Position numbers and translations under genes: made by a program
The notes under the pieces: generated by a model
Database searches by the model: none
What the model saw: only the letters and a program-made list of their open reading frames with translations
Told to the model about the DNA's origin: nothing
In this document: positions 26,330 through 36,694 of the stretch, piece after piece
Layout of the letters: the number at the start of each line of letters is the position of its first letter
How positions within the stretch are numbered: the first letter of the stretch is position 1
Source: Macrocystis pyrifera
Lineage: Eukaryota > Sar > Phaeophyceae > Laminariales > Laminariaceae
Direction of reading: 5' to 3'
DNA: 64,000 nt
NCBI GenBank assembly: GCA_031763025.1
Contig: JASSKH010000038.1
Span: 2,955,001 to 3,019,000 of the forward strand

Positions 26330-28035
26330 CGTACTCATTTGTTGCTTGCCTTAGTCATTTGACCATTGACCACGCATCCCTTTCGAGACGGAGCACCGTT
26401 CCTACTCCTAATAGAGACACCTCCAACAATTGGGCGCTCATTACGTTGTTTCCATAAATTACATAGAAACTTTTTGCTAATCTTATCCCCTTCCTGTTTG
26501 GCCTCCTGTGGCCACCATCTATCTACTAGGATAGCGATCGTTTTCTCGCTGCTATTCATTGTATCAAACTCCTCCATGTCACATTCGTCTATTTTCCTCA
26601 TCTCGTCTTCTAACACATCCCGTTCCTCCTTGTATATTTCACATTCTCCTACTATGTCAGTTCTACTCTCTGTTGCTTTGCCACACGGGCACATCTGTGC
26701 GTCTACCTCCTCCTCTTCCCGGCTACTGGTGTACCTCTTTCTTCTTTCTGGCAGGTCCTGGTCCCCTACACGAAAGCGCATTTTCAGCGTTTTCGCGAAG
26801 TCCATTGGGCCATGCAAATACGTTTTCATTCCTGTTCCTTCCCTCAATCCCCCGTATATCTCTAAGTGTTTTTCCGATTCCACCTTGTTTCTTAGCGCTA
26901 GCCTTTCCCTTCTTTCTATCCTTTCTTCTACGTCTGCCTTGTACCTCCCAACTTCCCGGCGGACATCATCTCTTCTTGGTTTCCCCCTAGATCCTTCCAT
27001 ACGTTCTCAACTACGCCATCCCACCTTATTCCAGCTCGCCCTTTTGTTACTTTCTCCCATACAGCTCTATCAACTATGGCTGGCAACCTCTTTTTTGGCA
27101 TGTTCCTTACTTTATATTGCCAGTTCAACTTTCTCATGTCTCTATTTGTCTTGAGTGGGCGCATTCCCAGTTCTGCTCTTAATACTGTATTACTAGTCGT
27201 ACTTGTGCATCTTGAGTTTTTTTTAGCTGCTGTCATTTGTACTGTTTCCAACTGTTTTACGAGATTCGCGTTCCCTTCCCATACTTCTCCTGCATATTCT
27301 AGCTTTGGTACTATCACATTCATCAAGATACATATCTTAATCCTAGTGTCAAGGTTCGGGTTTGTTAGAATCGCATCCATCTTGCCTACTTTTGCCTTAC
27401 CCTTTCCTATTACCTTTGCTATATGTGTATCCCAAGAGCAGTCTTTTGAGATCTCTACGCCAAGGTATGTATACTGGTCTACGATCGGCAATTCATCTTC
27501 CCCCCACTTCCAACTGAAATTTACCGGGTTTACCTTATCTTCGTTGCAAACAACTACTGCGCATTTCTTGACGTTCGCCGTCACCCTCCATTTCCTGCAG
27601 TATTCTAGCGCCTTCTCTATTTGTTTCTGCAGTCGTTCGGGTGTTTCTGATATCCCCACGAAGTCATCCGCAAACATCAATCCCGACACCGTGTCTTCCC
27701 CTACCGTGACTCCCTGCCTTGCTCCCTCGACTGCTACTATCACTATCAGGTCGTTAATATATATCTTGAACAAGTTAGGTGACAACGTACATCCCTGTGC
27801 AACACCTTGTAAAATATCAACATACTTCGATATTTCCCCGTCCAGCATCACAGCACTTCTCGCACATTCCGTCATTTTTTTCATCATTCTCCACATCTTT
27901 CCTCTGATTCCTATTTCCCACAGTTTTTTCCACAATCCATTTCTCCATTCTGTGTCGTAGGCTTTCTGCGCATCTAAAAAGAAACAGTACGTTGTTAGTC
28001 CCTTCTTTCCTACCTTGAATATTCTTACCTAGGGC
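26330..28035 (-). mobile_element. 5'-truncated non-LTR retrotransposon (LINE)
   Basis: Carries the second half of a LINE reverse transcriptase ORF and nothing upstream of RT motif A, so it is 5'-truncated. It lies between a G39 tract at its 3' side and a G18 tract (28,036-28,053) at its 5' side. The element has almost no 3' UTR: the stop codon is followed by GTACG and then the homopolymer. A second, shorter copy at 24,014 has the same bordering, which points to insertion into G/C homopolymers. Confidence 0.88.
26335..28030 (-). pseudogene. LINE reverse transcriptase, C-terminal part
   Basis: Reverse transcriptase that copies LINE RNA at a nicked target. Motif A (FLDAQKAYD) lies near 27,970-27,996, motif B (QGVAQGCTLSP) near 27,774-27,806, catalytic FADD at about 27,663-27,674, and the YLGVEIS stretch follows. 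Near 26,640-26,691 is a C-terminal cysteine motif CPCG..TDIVGEC. Relatives usually read H where this copy has D, so the CCHC knuckle is probably impaired. The reading frame shifts once near 26,990, where the two frames overlap for about 70 bases. The N-terminal endonuclease and early RT motifs are absent through truncation. The protein ends MTKASNK-stop at 26,335. The clade cannot be assigned from this fragment. Confidence 0.85.
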
Positions 28036-28053
28036 GGGGGGGGGGGGGGGGGG
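28036..28053. repeat. Poly(G) tract, 18 bases, at LINE 5' side
   Basis: Directly abuts the truncation point of the LINE. Together with the G39 tract it is the likely homopolymer target duplication. Confidence 0.95.
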
Positions 28054-28905
28054 TGATTTTATACCTTTATAACCTAGCCCTTATCCTGAAAAACTCCAAA
28101 AACGAAATAGTCAACGCCAAAGCCAGTATGTGCATATGGAACCCGCTGTTCGAACAGGCGCCATATTCTACGTGTACATGCATGGCTCGAGGGAAGTACA
28201 GGTAAGTGCTTTGGGGATCATACCATCGGGCGAGCTGCAGGAGGGATAGCTGAAGCGGGCGGCCGTGGCGGCGGTACCGTCTGCGACATCCTTCGTTCTG
28301 GCGTAGAGGGGTCGGGGGACAGCGAGTGGCGTGCTGCCGCCGACCTGTCAGCAGAGAAGAATGCCTGAACCTGGGCGGGGGGCAGGCATGCACGCAGTGC
28401 AGGGAGAAAGCGACAATGATGGCTGTCATAAGAGCAGCAGGATCCTCCGGCGTTCCGCTTTGTAATGAGGCAAGGCCCGTCTCGAGTTGGCTGAGGTAGC
28501 CGCGCTGGAGTACGTATGCAGACGAAGTGAAGCTGCTGCTTAGTAGTTTTTATTTTGTCCAGAAAAAGGATGTTGCGGTGGTTTTCTTTCTTTTGGTTCG
28601 CGTTCCTACTTTTGGCTTGGAACGCATACGGCTTACTGCAAGTATGAAGCAGCCTCGCCTTACTACCAATGTACTATCTAGAGGACATGTTCACGTATCT
28701 GGTAGGGGGCGGACGGCACACTCTCAAAGTCGATCGAATCTCGCGCAAACACCTTATATTTCGAAAACACACAATGTTTGGGTTGGGGGGTGTAGGGGAT
28801 CTTGCGCAAGCACAACTCTCACCTACGTACCGCCAATAGGAGAACACGAACAGGTTGATAAACGAACAACCAAACACATGAAAACAAACAAGCGAATTAA
28901 CGAGC
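28054..28905. other. Unassigned region with start of CAAA/CGAAC-rich tract
   Basis: No gene recognised. From about 28,850 to 28,995 the plus strand is a low-complexity AAC/CAAA/CGAAC-rich stretch (AACAAACAAAC and similar). It overlaps the 3' side of the repeat gene region. Confidence 0.4.
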
Positions 28906-28908
28906 AAG

Positions 28909-31900
28909 CTAACAAAGCAGCAAGCAACCAGGCAAGCACGCAAACAGACAACCGAACAACCGAACAAACAACCACACGAACATACATATTAACAAACAAA
29001 CACACACCTCGATTCCGTGAATCATGGACGGATACCAGGTACCATAATGTGCGATACGACTTACTGTACCGAGGAAGTAGCTCACATGTTCGGACATTGA
29101 GCACAGCACGTGGCCGAAGAGGGCGGGCAAGTCTTCAGGGTCGATCACTCTCTTGATGACCTCCACTACTTGGTAGGCAGTCATACCCCACGTTATGACC
29201 CGACACCTGCGGCTGGTGGAGACCAAAGGAGTTGTCACCCGACCCGTGGCCGATACCGCCGAACCCGCACTCGCAAAACGGGAGATGTCGCGGGCCGCGG
29301 TGGCGGTGTTGGGGGTGCCGACTTTGGCGGCGGTGGCGGTAACGGTGTTGGTATTGTGCGGGGGGGAAACGGTGGTCCGCACGCCGCCTGCACCGACCCC
29401 AACCCGCCGCCCCCCCCTCTCACTGGGGATCACCCCGTCCCCTCCGCCTCCGACGTTGTTACCGGGCCACCGCTTCCTCCTCGGGCGGGGTTGAGAGTTG
29501 GGGGAAGGGGGAAAGGAAGAAGCGAACCTCTTTTTGAGTTTGCCTGACAATGGCCCCCGCCCTCTCCACCCTTCCCACCAGTCCCCGTCGACAAATGGAT
29601 CGTCTCTGCGGCTTGTTGACGAAGAGGGTCCCCTGCTTGTCCTCGGGCTTCCCTGGCTTCGCCTCGGGCTCGGCGGGGACAAACCATGCGATGCGCACCC
29701 GAAGGATATCGCCGCGCGGTCGCTGCTAACGGCGGGAACGAGTGCGTCGGTTTGGCCACGCTCAGTCAGTAGGGGGGTGCGTCGACCGCGTGTTGGTCAT
29801 CGGGGCAGCTCACCGTCTTCTTCTCCCCCACCGTCTTCTTCACCGTCGCCACCGTATCCTTCTCCATCTCCCTCTCACCGGAGACCAGCTTCTGTCTCCC
29901 GCCCCCGACGTTGCCGGACGATCGCTTCCCCATCGGGTAGAGGGAAGACGAAGAGCTCCTCCTCTTGAGTATGCTTGAGGATGGCTCCCGCCTTTCCTCT
30001 TCGACAGAGGAATCGGCTCTAAGGTTCGCTGACGTAGAGGGTCCCTGGCTTGCTCTCGGGCTCCCCTGGCTTCGACCAGGCGATGCGCCTCCGAGGAGTG
30101 CCACCATGTGGCCGCCACCAGCGGCGGGGTGGAGTGTGTCGACTTGGCCACGCTCAGTTGGCAGGAGTGCGTCGACGGCGTGTTGCTGATCGGACCAGGG
30201 CACCGTCTTCTTCTCCCCTCCCGTCTTCTGCACCGTCGCCACCATTTCCTTTTCCCCCTCACCGGAGAACACCCTCTCTCCCCCGCCCCCGACGTTGCCG
30301 GACGACCGCTTCCTCATCGGGTAGTGGGGACAGGAGGAGGAAGAGCTTCCTTCTTGAGTATGCCTGAGGATGACACCCCCCCTTCCTCGTCGACAAAGGA
30401 ATCGGCGTTGCGGCTTGCTGACGAAGAGGACCTCGGCTCTTCCCCGTGCTCGGTCTCGGTCCTAACGGGTAGGGGTGCGTCCATCGGATCTTGGATATCA
30501 GAGCAGCCCCCGCCGCCTTCTTCGCCGCCGCCGTCTCCTTCTCCTTCTCACCAGGATTTTCCGCCCCCCCTCCGCCCACGGCAGTATCGGACAACCGCCT
30601 CCCGACGTCGGTCGGGTGTTGGGTGTTGAGGGTCATCGGAGCAACTCACCGTCTTTTTCGTCGGCATCTCGTTTTCCCTTTCACTTGGGACCATCCCTCC
30701 CTCTCGCTCACGACGTTGCAGGACGACCGCTTCACCCCCGGGTAGGGGGGAGGGGAAGACCAAAAGGAAGAAGAGATCTCCCTCTTGAGCATGCCTGGGG
30801 ATGACTCCCGCTCTGCCTCGTCGACCAAAGAATCGGCTCTTTGGCTCGCTGACGAAGAGGACCTCGGCTTGTCCACGGTCTTCGCTGCCACCACCTTGTT
30901 CTTTTCTGCCACCGGCTTCTTCTCCTGCTTACCGGGGACTACCACCTGCCCTCCGCCCCCGACGTTGCCGGAAGACCGCTTCTTCACCGGGCAAAGGGAG
31001 GAAGAAGAAGAAAGTGCCCCCTCCTGTGTGACCCTCCCCATGTTGAGGTCCACCGTCTCCCCGTCGCCCCCACCGTTGATGGACCGGCCTTTCATTCTCA
31101 GGCAGGGAGATAGAGGGCGGGAAGGGGAAGGGGAAGAGGAAGAAGGGATTTTCCTCCGCGGGGTCTCCCTCGCATTGGGCCTCACCATCTCCCCCTTGCC
31201 GACGGCGATACGGGGCGACAGCTTCCCGCTCCAGCAGGGTGGGGGGGAAGGGGAAGTGGGACAGGAAGGAGGAAGGGAAGAGGGCAAGGAAGAAGGGGTC
31301 TTCCTCTTGGATTTGCCTGATAATGGCCCCCGCCCGTCCTCGTCGACAGAGACAAAGACTCTGCGACTGGCTGACGAAGAGGGGTTCTGGACTTTGCTCG
31401 GGCTTCCCTGGCTTAGTCCCGGGCTTGGCGGGGCAAAAACGGGCAATGCACCCCCGAGGGGCACTGCCACGCGGTCACCGCTGGTGGCGGCACCGAGTGC
31501 GCCAGCTTTCCCACGCCCAGTCGGTAGGGACGAGTCGATACGGTGTTGTTCATCGGAGCAACCCACCGCCTTCTTTGCCGCAGCCGTCTTCTGCGCCTTC
31601 ACCGCCGTCTCCCTCTCCCTCTCACCCGAGATCGCCCTCTCTTTGCCGCTCCCGACGTTGCCGGACGACCGCTTCCTCGTTGAGCCGAGGGAAGGAGAGG
31701 AGGAGGAGGAGGAAAAACTCCTCCTCTTGAGCATGCCTGAAGATACCCCCCGCCCTTTGTCGGCTCTGCAACTTGCTGACGAAGGAGACCTCGGCTTTTC
31801 CCCGGGCTCGGTCTCAGTTCCAATGGGTATTGCCACTGCATTTTTTTTTGCCATCATTTCCTCATTTGCAGCCTCCTGTCCGCCCCAAACGTTGCCGAAC

Positions 31901-32936
31901 GACCGCTTCCTTCTCGGGCAGGGGGGCGGGGAAGAGGATGAGGATGAGAAAGAAGGGGTTCTCTTCCACATGGTCTCCCTCGCACTGGGAATCACCCTTT
32001 CCCCCCCCCGCCGACGGTGATACGGGACGACCGCTGCCTGCCCCGGCAGGGGCGTCGGGGAGGGGAAGGGGAACGGGAAGAGGAATAAGAAGGAATCCTC
32101 CTCCGCATGGTTTCCCTCACACTGGTGGCCACCCTGTTCCCCTCGTCCCTCACGTGATCGCGAGACTGCTTTCTCACAGCGTAGAGGGAAGAGGAAGAGC
32201 TCCTCCTCTTGAGCATGATTGAGGACGACCCCTGCTCTTCCTCATCCGGAGCTAACTCCACAGAGAAACCGACTCTGAAGTCGATTGATGAAGCCCCCCC
32301 CCGGCTTGTCCTCGGGCTTCCCTGACTTTGCCTCGGGCTCGGCGGAGAAAAACTAGGCAATGCGTCCACGAGGGGCGCCATCGCGTGGTCATCGGCAGCG
32401 GCGGGGCTGGGTTCATTGGCACGCCCACGCTCAGTCGGTAGGTGTGCGTCGGTCGGGCGTTGCTCGTCGGAGCAATCCACCGTCTTCTTCGCCTTCGGCG
32501 CCTTATCCTTCTCTCTCTCAGTGGAGATCAATCTCTCCCGCCCCCCAACCCCAGGTGTTTGTTTCACCGGGTAGACGGGGAAAAGAGAGGAAGGGGGAAG
32601 AGGAAGAAGACCTCCTCGTTTCCACATACCCCCTCTCGCTGGAGATCGCCCCTCCCCCCCAACCCCGACTTTGCCCAACAATAAGAAAACTACGCTGGCA
32701 CGAGACCTCCGCCCAGACACCAAAAAAATGCCAATTGCGAGAGGGTACTCGTACAGCTTCCGAAGCAGATGGGTCCGTATTTCAGCTTTAATGCGGAGAC
32801 ACATCACCGAGACGAGTTGACTTTCATATTTACCATGCTCACGGGGGTTAGCAGCAAAAGCATATTCCAGGCATAGCAGCAGCAGGAGCAGCAGCAGTAG
32901 CAGCACATTATGCAGGCCCGAGGCTGTCCCTGGCAC
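28909..32936 (-). CDS. Ser/Lys/Arg-rich tandem-repeat protein region (hypothetical; possibly decayed)
   Basis: I do not recognise this gene. Minus-strand frames are open for most of 4 kb and encode degenerate repeats. A typical unit has LKRRSSSSS, KRSSGNVGGG, GERE, KKTV..SDEQ, LPTERG and SQGSPR..GPSSSASR. The KRSSGNV block recurs at 130-460-bp spacings, so units are built from smaller modules. The 32,936 end opens with a Leu-rich stretch ending EYAFAANP that resembles a signal peptide, but it is encoded by a CTG-type repeat and may be accidental. The other end (about 28,909-29,190) is non-repetitive (TAYQVVEVIKRVIDPEDLP). Frame changes between segments include one at a G-run near 32,005 where the alternative frame continues the repeat. 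Plus-strand frames are also long (LPDDRF, LADEEDLG repeats), so the coding strand is not certain. It could be a cell-wall, mucin-like or nuclear basic protein, or a relic. Confidence 0.35.
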
Positions 32937-33116
32937 AACAGTCGGTGCAGGGGAGCCCGGTGGCGCACGAGGAGGAAGAAAAACGACGTCGTCGGCGTAC
33001 CTCGTCGTAACCGGTAAATGTTCATAACTTTAATTTTTGCTTGGCGGTTCCACGATAAAAAGAAAAACGCCTTCACAATACAACCAAAACTCCACGCCTC
33101 ATGTGATACTAGTGCC

Positions 33117-33227
33117 CAATGGCAATGATGAATACTCATCATTGCCATTGCTGACTCATCATTGCCATTGCTGGTGCCTAATGGGAATGACTATAGTAAT
33201 TCCCATTGATGGCAATCATTGCCATTG
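33117..33227. repeat. Cluster of three related hairpins (AATGGCAAT core)
   Basis: Hairpin 1 (33,117-33,150) pairs CAATGGCAATGATG with CATCATTGCCATTG, a perfect 14-bp stem. Hairpin 2 (33,180-33,208) pairs AATGGGAAT with ATTCCCATT. Hairpin 3 (33,208-33,227) pairs ATGGCAAT with ATTGCCAT. Extra copies of CATCATTGCCATTGCT lie between them. This could be a miniature inverted-repeat nest or repeated binding sites. Confidence 0.75.
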
Positions 33228-33768
33228 TTGCTGCTTGCTGCGTGTTAAAATAAATAACAAAATCGTACACACCGTTTGTACCTCCACCACTGTACTGCTC
33301 CTCCCGCGGCGTAGACTCATCCGATTCGATCGAAATCAAAGACCCCGTCTTCTCTGCCTGACGGAGCCTGGTCGCCCGGCGTGCACAACAGCCGAAGAGG
33401 CTCGTGACACTCGTTTCTCGACCATATGCTAGCCTACGAATCTCAACAGTTGTGCGCGAAACTCGTGCTTTCACACGTAAAATGGCCCGAATCGGAATTT
33501 CGACCCTCGTTTCTGGAACGTCTGACCATCAACGCACAAGCAACGGCGGAGCATGAGACGACCCCAGCCCATATTCCCCACACTCTTACCGCCATGAGCT
33601 GTCGAAAGTCGCGGAGGATTCGGCCCCTCCCGTTTTGGCCAAAGGAGAAGAGGTCCAATCTGGGTGTTGGCATCGAAAACAGAATATTTTTGCCGTCACG
33701 AACGAGCATAGATGTCGGTTGACGGCATATTTGCCCCTTGACAGGCAGCCGTCAAGGACATCCCAATG

Positions 33769-34131
33769 CTCAAATTATTATATTTCAGGAGAGGGTTTGA
33801 CGGGTCAAAGGTAGACCTGACGGGGCAAAGGTAGGCCGTCAACCAAAACTTTGGCCACGAGACTGTGATAAATCAAGTATCAACCACTCAACTCGTCCCA
33901 CTCACAGCTGATGTTTTATAAAACGCATCTGCAAGAAACGAGCACAGCACACCCGGCCACAGCTGTGGACATCCTAATGGTGAAAGCTATAATATTTTGG
34001 AAGAGGGTTTGACGGGCCAAACGTAGGCCTGACGGGGTAAAGGTAGGCCGACAACCAAATTCTTTGGCCACGAGACTACTGTGTCATAAATCAAGTATCG
34101 ACCACTCAACTGGTCCAACTCACAGCTGACG
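33769..34131. repeat. Tandem duplication, about 200-bp period
   Basis: Blocks GACATCC.AATG, GAGGGTTTGACGGG, CCTGACGGGG.AAAGGTAGG, TTTGGCCACGAGACT, AAATCAAGTATC.ACCACTC and ACTCACAGCTGA occur in the same order in 33,769-33,915 and 33,967-34,131. The TTGACGG element links it to the 59.4-kb satellite. Confidence 0.8.
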
Positions 34132-34408
34132 TATTCACACCCGGCCACTCGGCAGCCAGGGCACGGCACAAGCATGCCCGAGACCACCCCCGACACAGTC
34201 GGGATCGGGGGTCACGATGAGGCAGTTTCGTCCCTTGAGGTGAACCTCATCTCGCGCTAGCACGTACAACGCACAAAAATACGTCTAAGAAACGCTGAGG
34301 AGCGCTGATAGCACAGGGCCAACGATATCGTATATATATATATATTTATTTTGGTCATCGCCCATCAAAACGCGTTAACTTAATACGCGCTCTCTCAGCA
34401 GTTGAGTC

Positions 34409-34565
34409 CGTTTTTTTTTTTTTTTTTTTTGGCAAATAAACTCACAAGTCCGACCGACGCACGTGGGATTCGAACTCCAGCACCAACTCTTAGCAGCATG
34501 CGTGGGTACCACTATTAATAGTCTGATAATAGGCCACCGGGGCGACCGGCTTAATATAATTACTA
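34409..34565 (-). mobile_element. Candidate tRNA-derived SINE
   Basis: On the minus strand a head with a pol III B-box-like GAGTTCGAATCCC and a loosely A-box-like TAGTGGTACCC (about 50 bases apart) is followed by a short unique body. It ends in an A tract of about 22 (T run, 34,410-34,431). The stretch GCTGCTAAG upstream of the B box resembles a serine tRNA anticodon loop, but the tRNA stems do not pair, so it is not a functional tRNA. Head, body and A-tail fit a SINE. No clear target duplication. Confidence 0.45.
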
Positions 34566-35164
34566 ATGGCCATGATTTCTTAATAACATTCGTGATTAAT
34601 GTGGGACGGTAGACCCGGAGCAGGCAATTCTCTTCTCAGATTTGGGTGTGGAGACACACCGAGGTGGGGTCGTGTGGCGTTGCCACACTCTCGGGGGTGA
34701 GCAACGAAAGGTATTCTCAGAGTGCCCCAGAGGAGCCAGGAATGCCTTGACGGATTGTAGTGATAACGAGGCGGTACGATCTAGGGGATAGGACCTGGTA
34801 TCATCATCACCCCCCTCTTTTCCAGTGGCAGTAGCAGCAGCAAGCAACAGCAATACGAGTGAAGTGAGGTCCCCTTACAATCTGGGAGAAAGGACTTTTA
34901 GGTTGGTAGGCTGTTAAAAAATAAACCTACTCTCAAAGTTTGGGAGGGCAGATATGAGCTCGTTGGTGCACTCACCCCGTGAGGAGTAGGCTTTGCAATC
35001 TGTGAGCTAGGATCTTTAGGGGTGTTTTTTAACTTGAAAACTGTGTGGCACGGTCTGCACTTCGGAATCGTCGTCCGCAATTGAGAAGTTTCCTGGTTAG
35101 ATGCAAACGCGGCGCAGTCGCGTTTATGGCCAGTTTCGGCCCGTTTCGGCTGCGGTTTGGAGTC
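34566..35164. other. Unassigned region with a repeat shared with 37.02 kb
   Basis: No gene recognised. The segment GGCAGATATGAGCTC.TTGG near 34,950-34,985 recurs inverted near 37,018-37,050, so it belongs to a dispersed repeat. It lies within 34,912-35,031, whose ends share inverted GTTAAAAAA and CCTACTC blocks, possibly a small MITE. Confidence 0.45.
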
Positions 35165-35196
35165 AAGGTTAGGGTTAGGGGTTGGGGTTGGGTTGG
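35165..35196 (+). repeat. Interstitial telomere-like tract
   Basis: AAGGTTAGGGTTAGGG, then GTTGGGG and GTTGGG variants. Short and degenerate. The B-derived element inserts directly at its right end, and the DNA beyond that element resumes TTGGG. Confidence 0.75.
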
Positions 35197-35464
35197 TGTT
35201 AAGATCAACGGTTGCGGGACACTTTGTACCCCTGGACAGGTCTGCCTTTTAAGTCGGTAATCGTTGGTACTCACGTGTGTTGCTTGCTTAGCTATAGAAG
35301 AAGAGCAGTTTTATTCTTTTCGTGCACGCGGAGACTGAGACCAAGCTCGTGCGCCTCTGGTTTTCCATCTAAGATACGCCTTCCAAGTACTACAAATACG
35401 ATCCCAGTGACTGAACCCAGGTAGTTACCGGGCTTTCAACCTCATACAAAGCAGTATCATAACA
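35197..35464 (-). repeat. 3' LTR of the B-derived element
   Basis: Minus strand TGTTATGATACTG..GATCTTAACA. It is preceded on that strand by CAGAGTGGGCTAG, the same putative polypurine tract as at 49,461-49,473. Confidence 0.9.
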
Positions 35465-35629
35465 CTAGCCCACTCTGATGAGCCGTATATGCATAATTAT
35501 GGGAAATTCGTGGAAACCCCGATTCCACGAACTAGAACATGAGTCGAAGATGCGGCTCCTCAAAACCCACTCCCACACCTCTGAACGGCGAGGCAACGAA
35601 GCCGGCAAAGTACGTAAAAAAATAAAGGG

Positions 35630-36030
35630 AAGACCTAGCCTTAAGGGGCAGGAAGAAATCGTCGATGAAAGCCATCGCCATGCCGCCCTCAGCGAAAACC
35701 GAGGACGCTGTTTAAACTGTCACGAAGACACACACTCTCTTCGACAGTGTAGACACCCTTTCTTAAACCTTAGTGGTATCTTGAACCCCGACCTCGGAAC
35801 GCTCGGCGACGACGGCGAGGCGTTCCGTCGTTGGCAAGAACGCATGATCAGACACCGCCGCGAGAATAATTCACGACCGAACAAACACAACCAGAAGAAA
35901 CACAGGCGTCGTTCCGGCCACTCGCGTGGGCAACAACACGACCAGGGTCAGCAAAACAGACAAGGTGACGGCTACAACACACACGCGCCACGAGGGCACC
36001 CGCAGTCTCACTTCGGTCATCATGGTGGTG
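35630..36030 (+). pseudogene. gag-derived segment with CCHC zinc knuckle
   Basis: Encodes CLNCHEDTHSLRQC, an exact C-x2-C-x4-H-x4-C nucleocapsid knuckle that binds RNA. After it come NLSGILNPDLGTLG and a basic, Gln/His/Arg-rich tail. Nearly the same peptide is encoded at about 41,205-41,500 in the large B element, which fixes its origin. It runs opposite to the flanking LTRs, so the element's own transcript would carry it as antisense. Confidence 0.8.
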
Positions 36031-36312
36031 GTCGACGCCATTTGTTAGAGGTCTTAGTCCGTTGGGCTAAAGGTAAAAGGTTAACCAATCGCCTACCCAA
36101 TCTAAGCCTCATAACACTCTCCCCCCCTGGAACGGACCGGATATACGGGTCAACGCGTGACACCAACACGCGGTTCCAATTTCTGGGTATCCAGAAGTAT
36201 TTTTTCAGATTCTTGACATGAGGAAACTCACTTTTCTTTAAAAAGCGATTTCATGGTGGACGTGAGATTCGAACTCACGACCAACGACTCATGTTCTGCC
36301 GTCGTCGCCATT

Positions 36313-36598
36313 TGTTAAGATCAACGGTTGCGGGACACTTTGTATCCCTGGACAGGTCTGCCTTTTAAGTCGGTAATCGCTGGTACTCACGTGTGTTGCT
36401 TGCTTAGCTATAGAAGGAGAGCAGTTTTGTTCCTTTCGCTGTTCGTGCACGCGGAGACTGAGACCAAGCTCGTGCAACTCTGGGAAACCCCTGGTTTTCC
36501 ATCAAAGATACGCCTTCCAAGTACTGCAAATACGATCCCAGTGACTGAACCCAGGTAGTTACCGGGCTTTCAACCTCATACAAAGCAGTATCATAACA
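36313..36598 (-). repeat. 5' LTR of the B-derived element
   Basis: Minus strand TGTTATGATACTG..GATCTTAACA. Its primer site (plus-strand 36,296-36,310; minus TGGCGACGACGGCAG) lies just inside. Confidence 0.9.
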
Positions 36599-36694
36599 TT
36601 GGGTCTTCACCCGTACCTTGATCCCAACAGGAACCAAAATACCTGAATAGCCTACCAACCTGAAGATCCGAGCTCACATATTGTATTGGGACCT

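Larger units (their letters stand above)
32937..34408. other. Unassigned region with hairpins and a tandem duplication
   Basis: No gene recognised. It contains the hairpin cluster at 33,117-33,227, one unit of the 59.4-kb palindromic satellite at 33,718-33,766 (reverse orientation), a 200-bp tandem duplication, and a (TA)n run near 34,329. Confidence 0.4.
35197..36598 (-). mobile_element. Short non-autonomous relative of LTR family B
   Basis: Two minus-strand B-family LTRs (268 and 286 bp) bracket only about 850 bp. From the 5' side (36.3 kb) the interior holds a primer site, a leader matching 39,640-39,905, a gag-derived segment with a CCHC knuckle, and a 3' segment matching 49,340-49,473. 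The gag segment lies in the opposite orientation to the LTRs. There is no pol, so mobility would have needed outside enzymes. The flanking TTGG on both sides is a plausible 4-bp target duplication. The LTRs differ by about 3% plus small indels by eye, younger than the large B copy. Confidence 0.85.

Noticed and set aside
26366-27960. Plus-strand frames of 262 and 294 codons
   Set aside because: They are the complement of the LINE reverse transcriptase, whose catalytic motifs are on the minus strand.
30785-32020. 411-codon plus-strand frame as an independent gene
   Set aside because: It lies opposite longer minus-strand frames over the same repeats; both strands are open because of composition. 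It is noted as the alternative strand, not called separately.
34440-34565. Functional serine tRNA gene
   Set aside because: Acceptor, anticodon and T stems do not pair; only the B-box-like segment is well kept.
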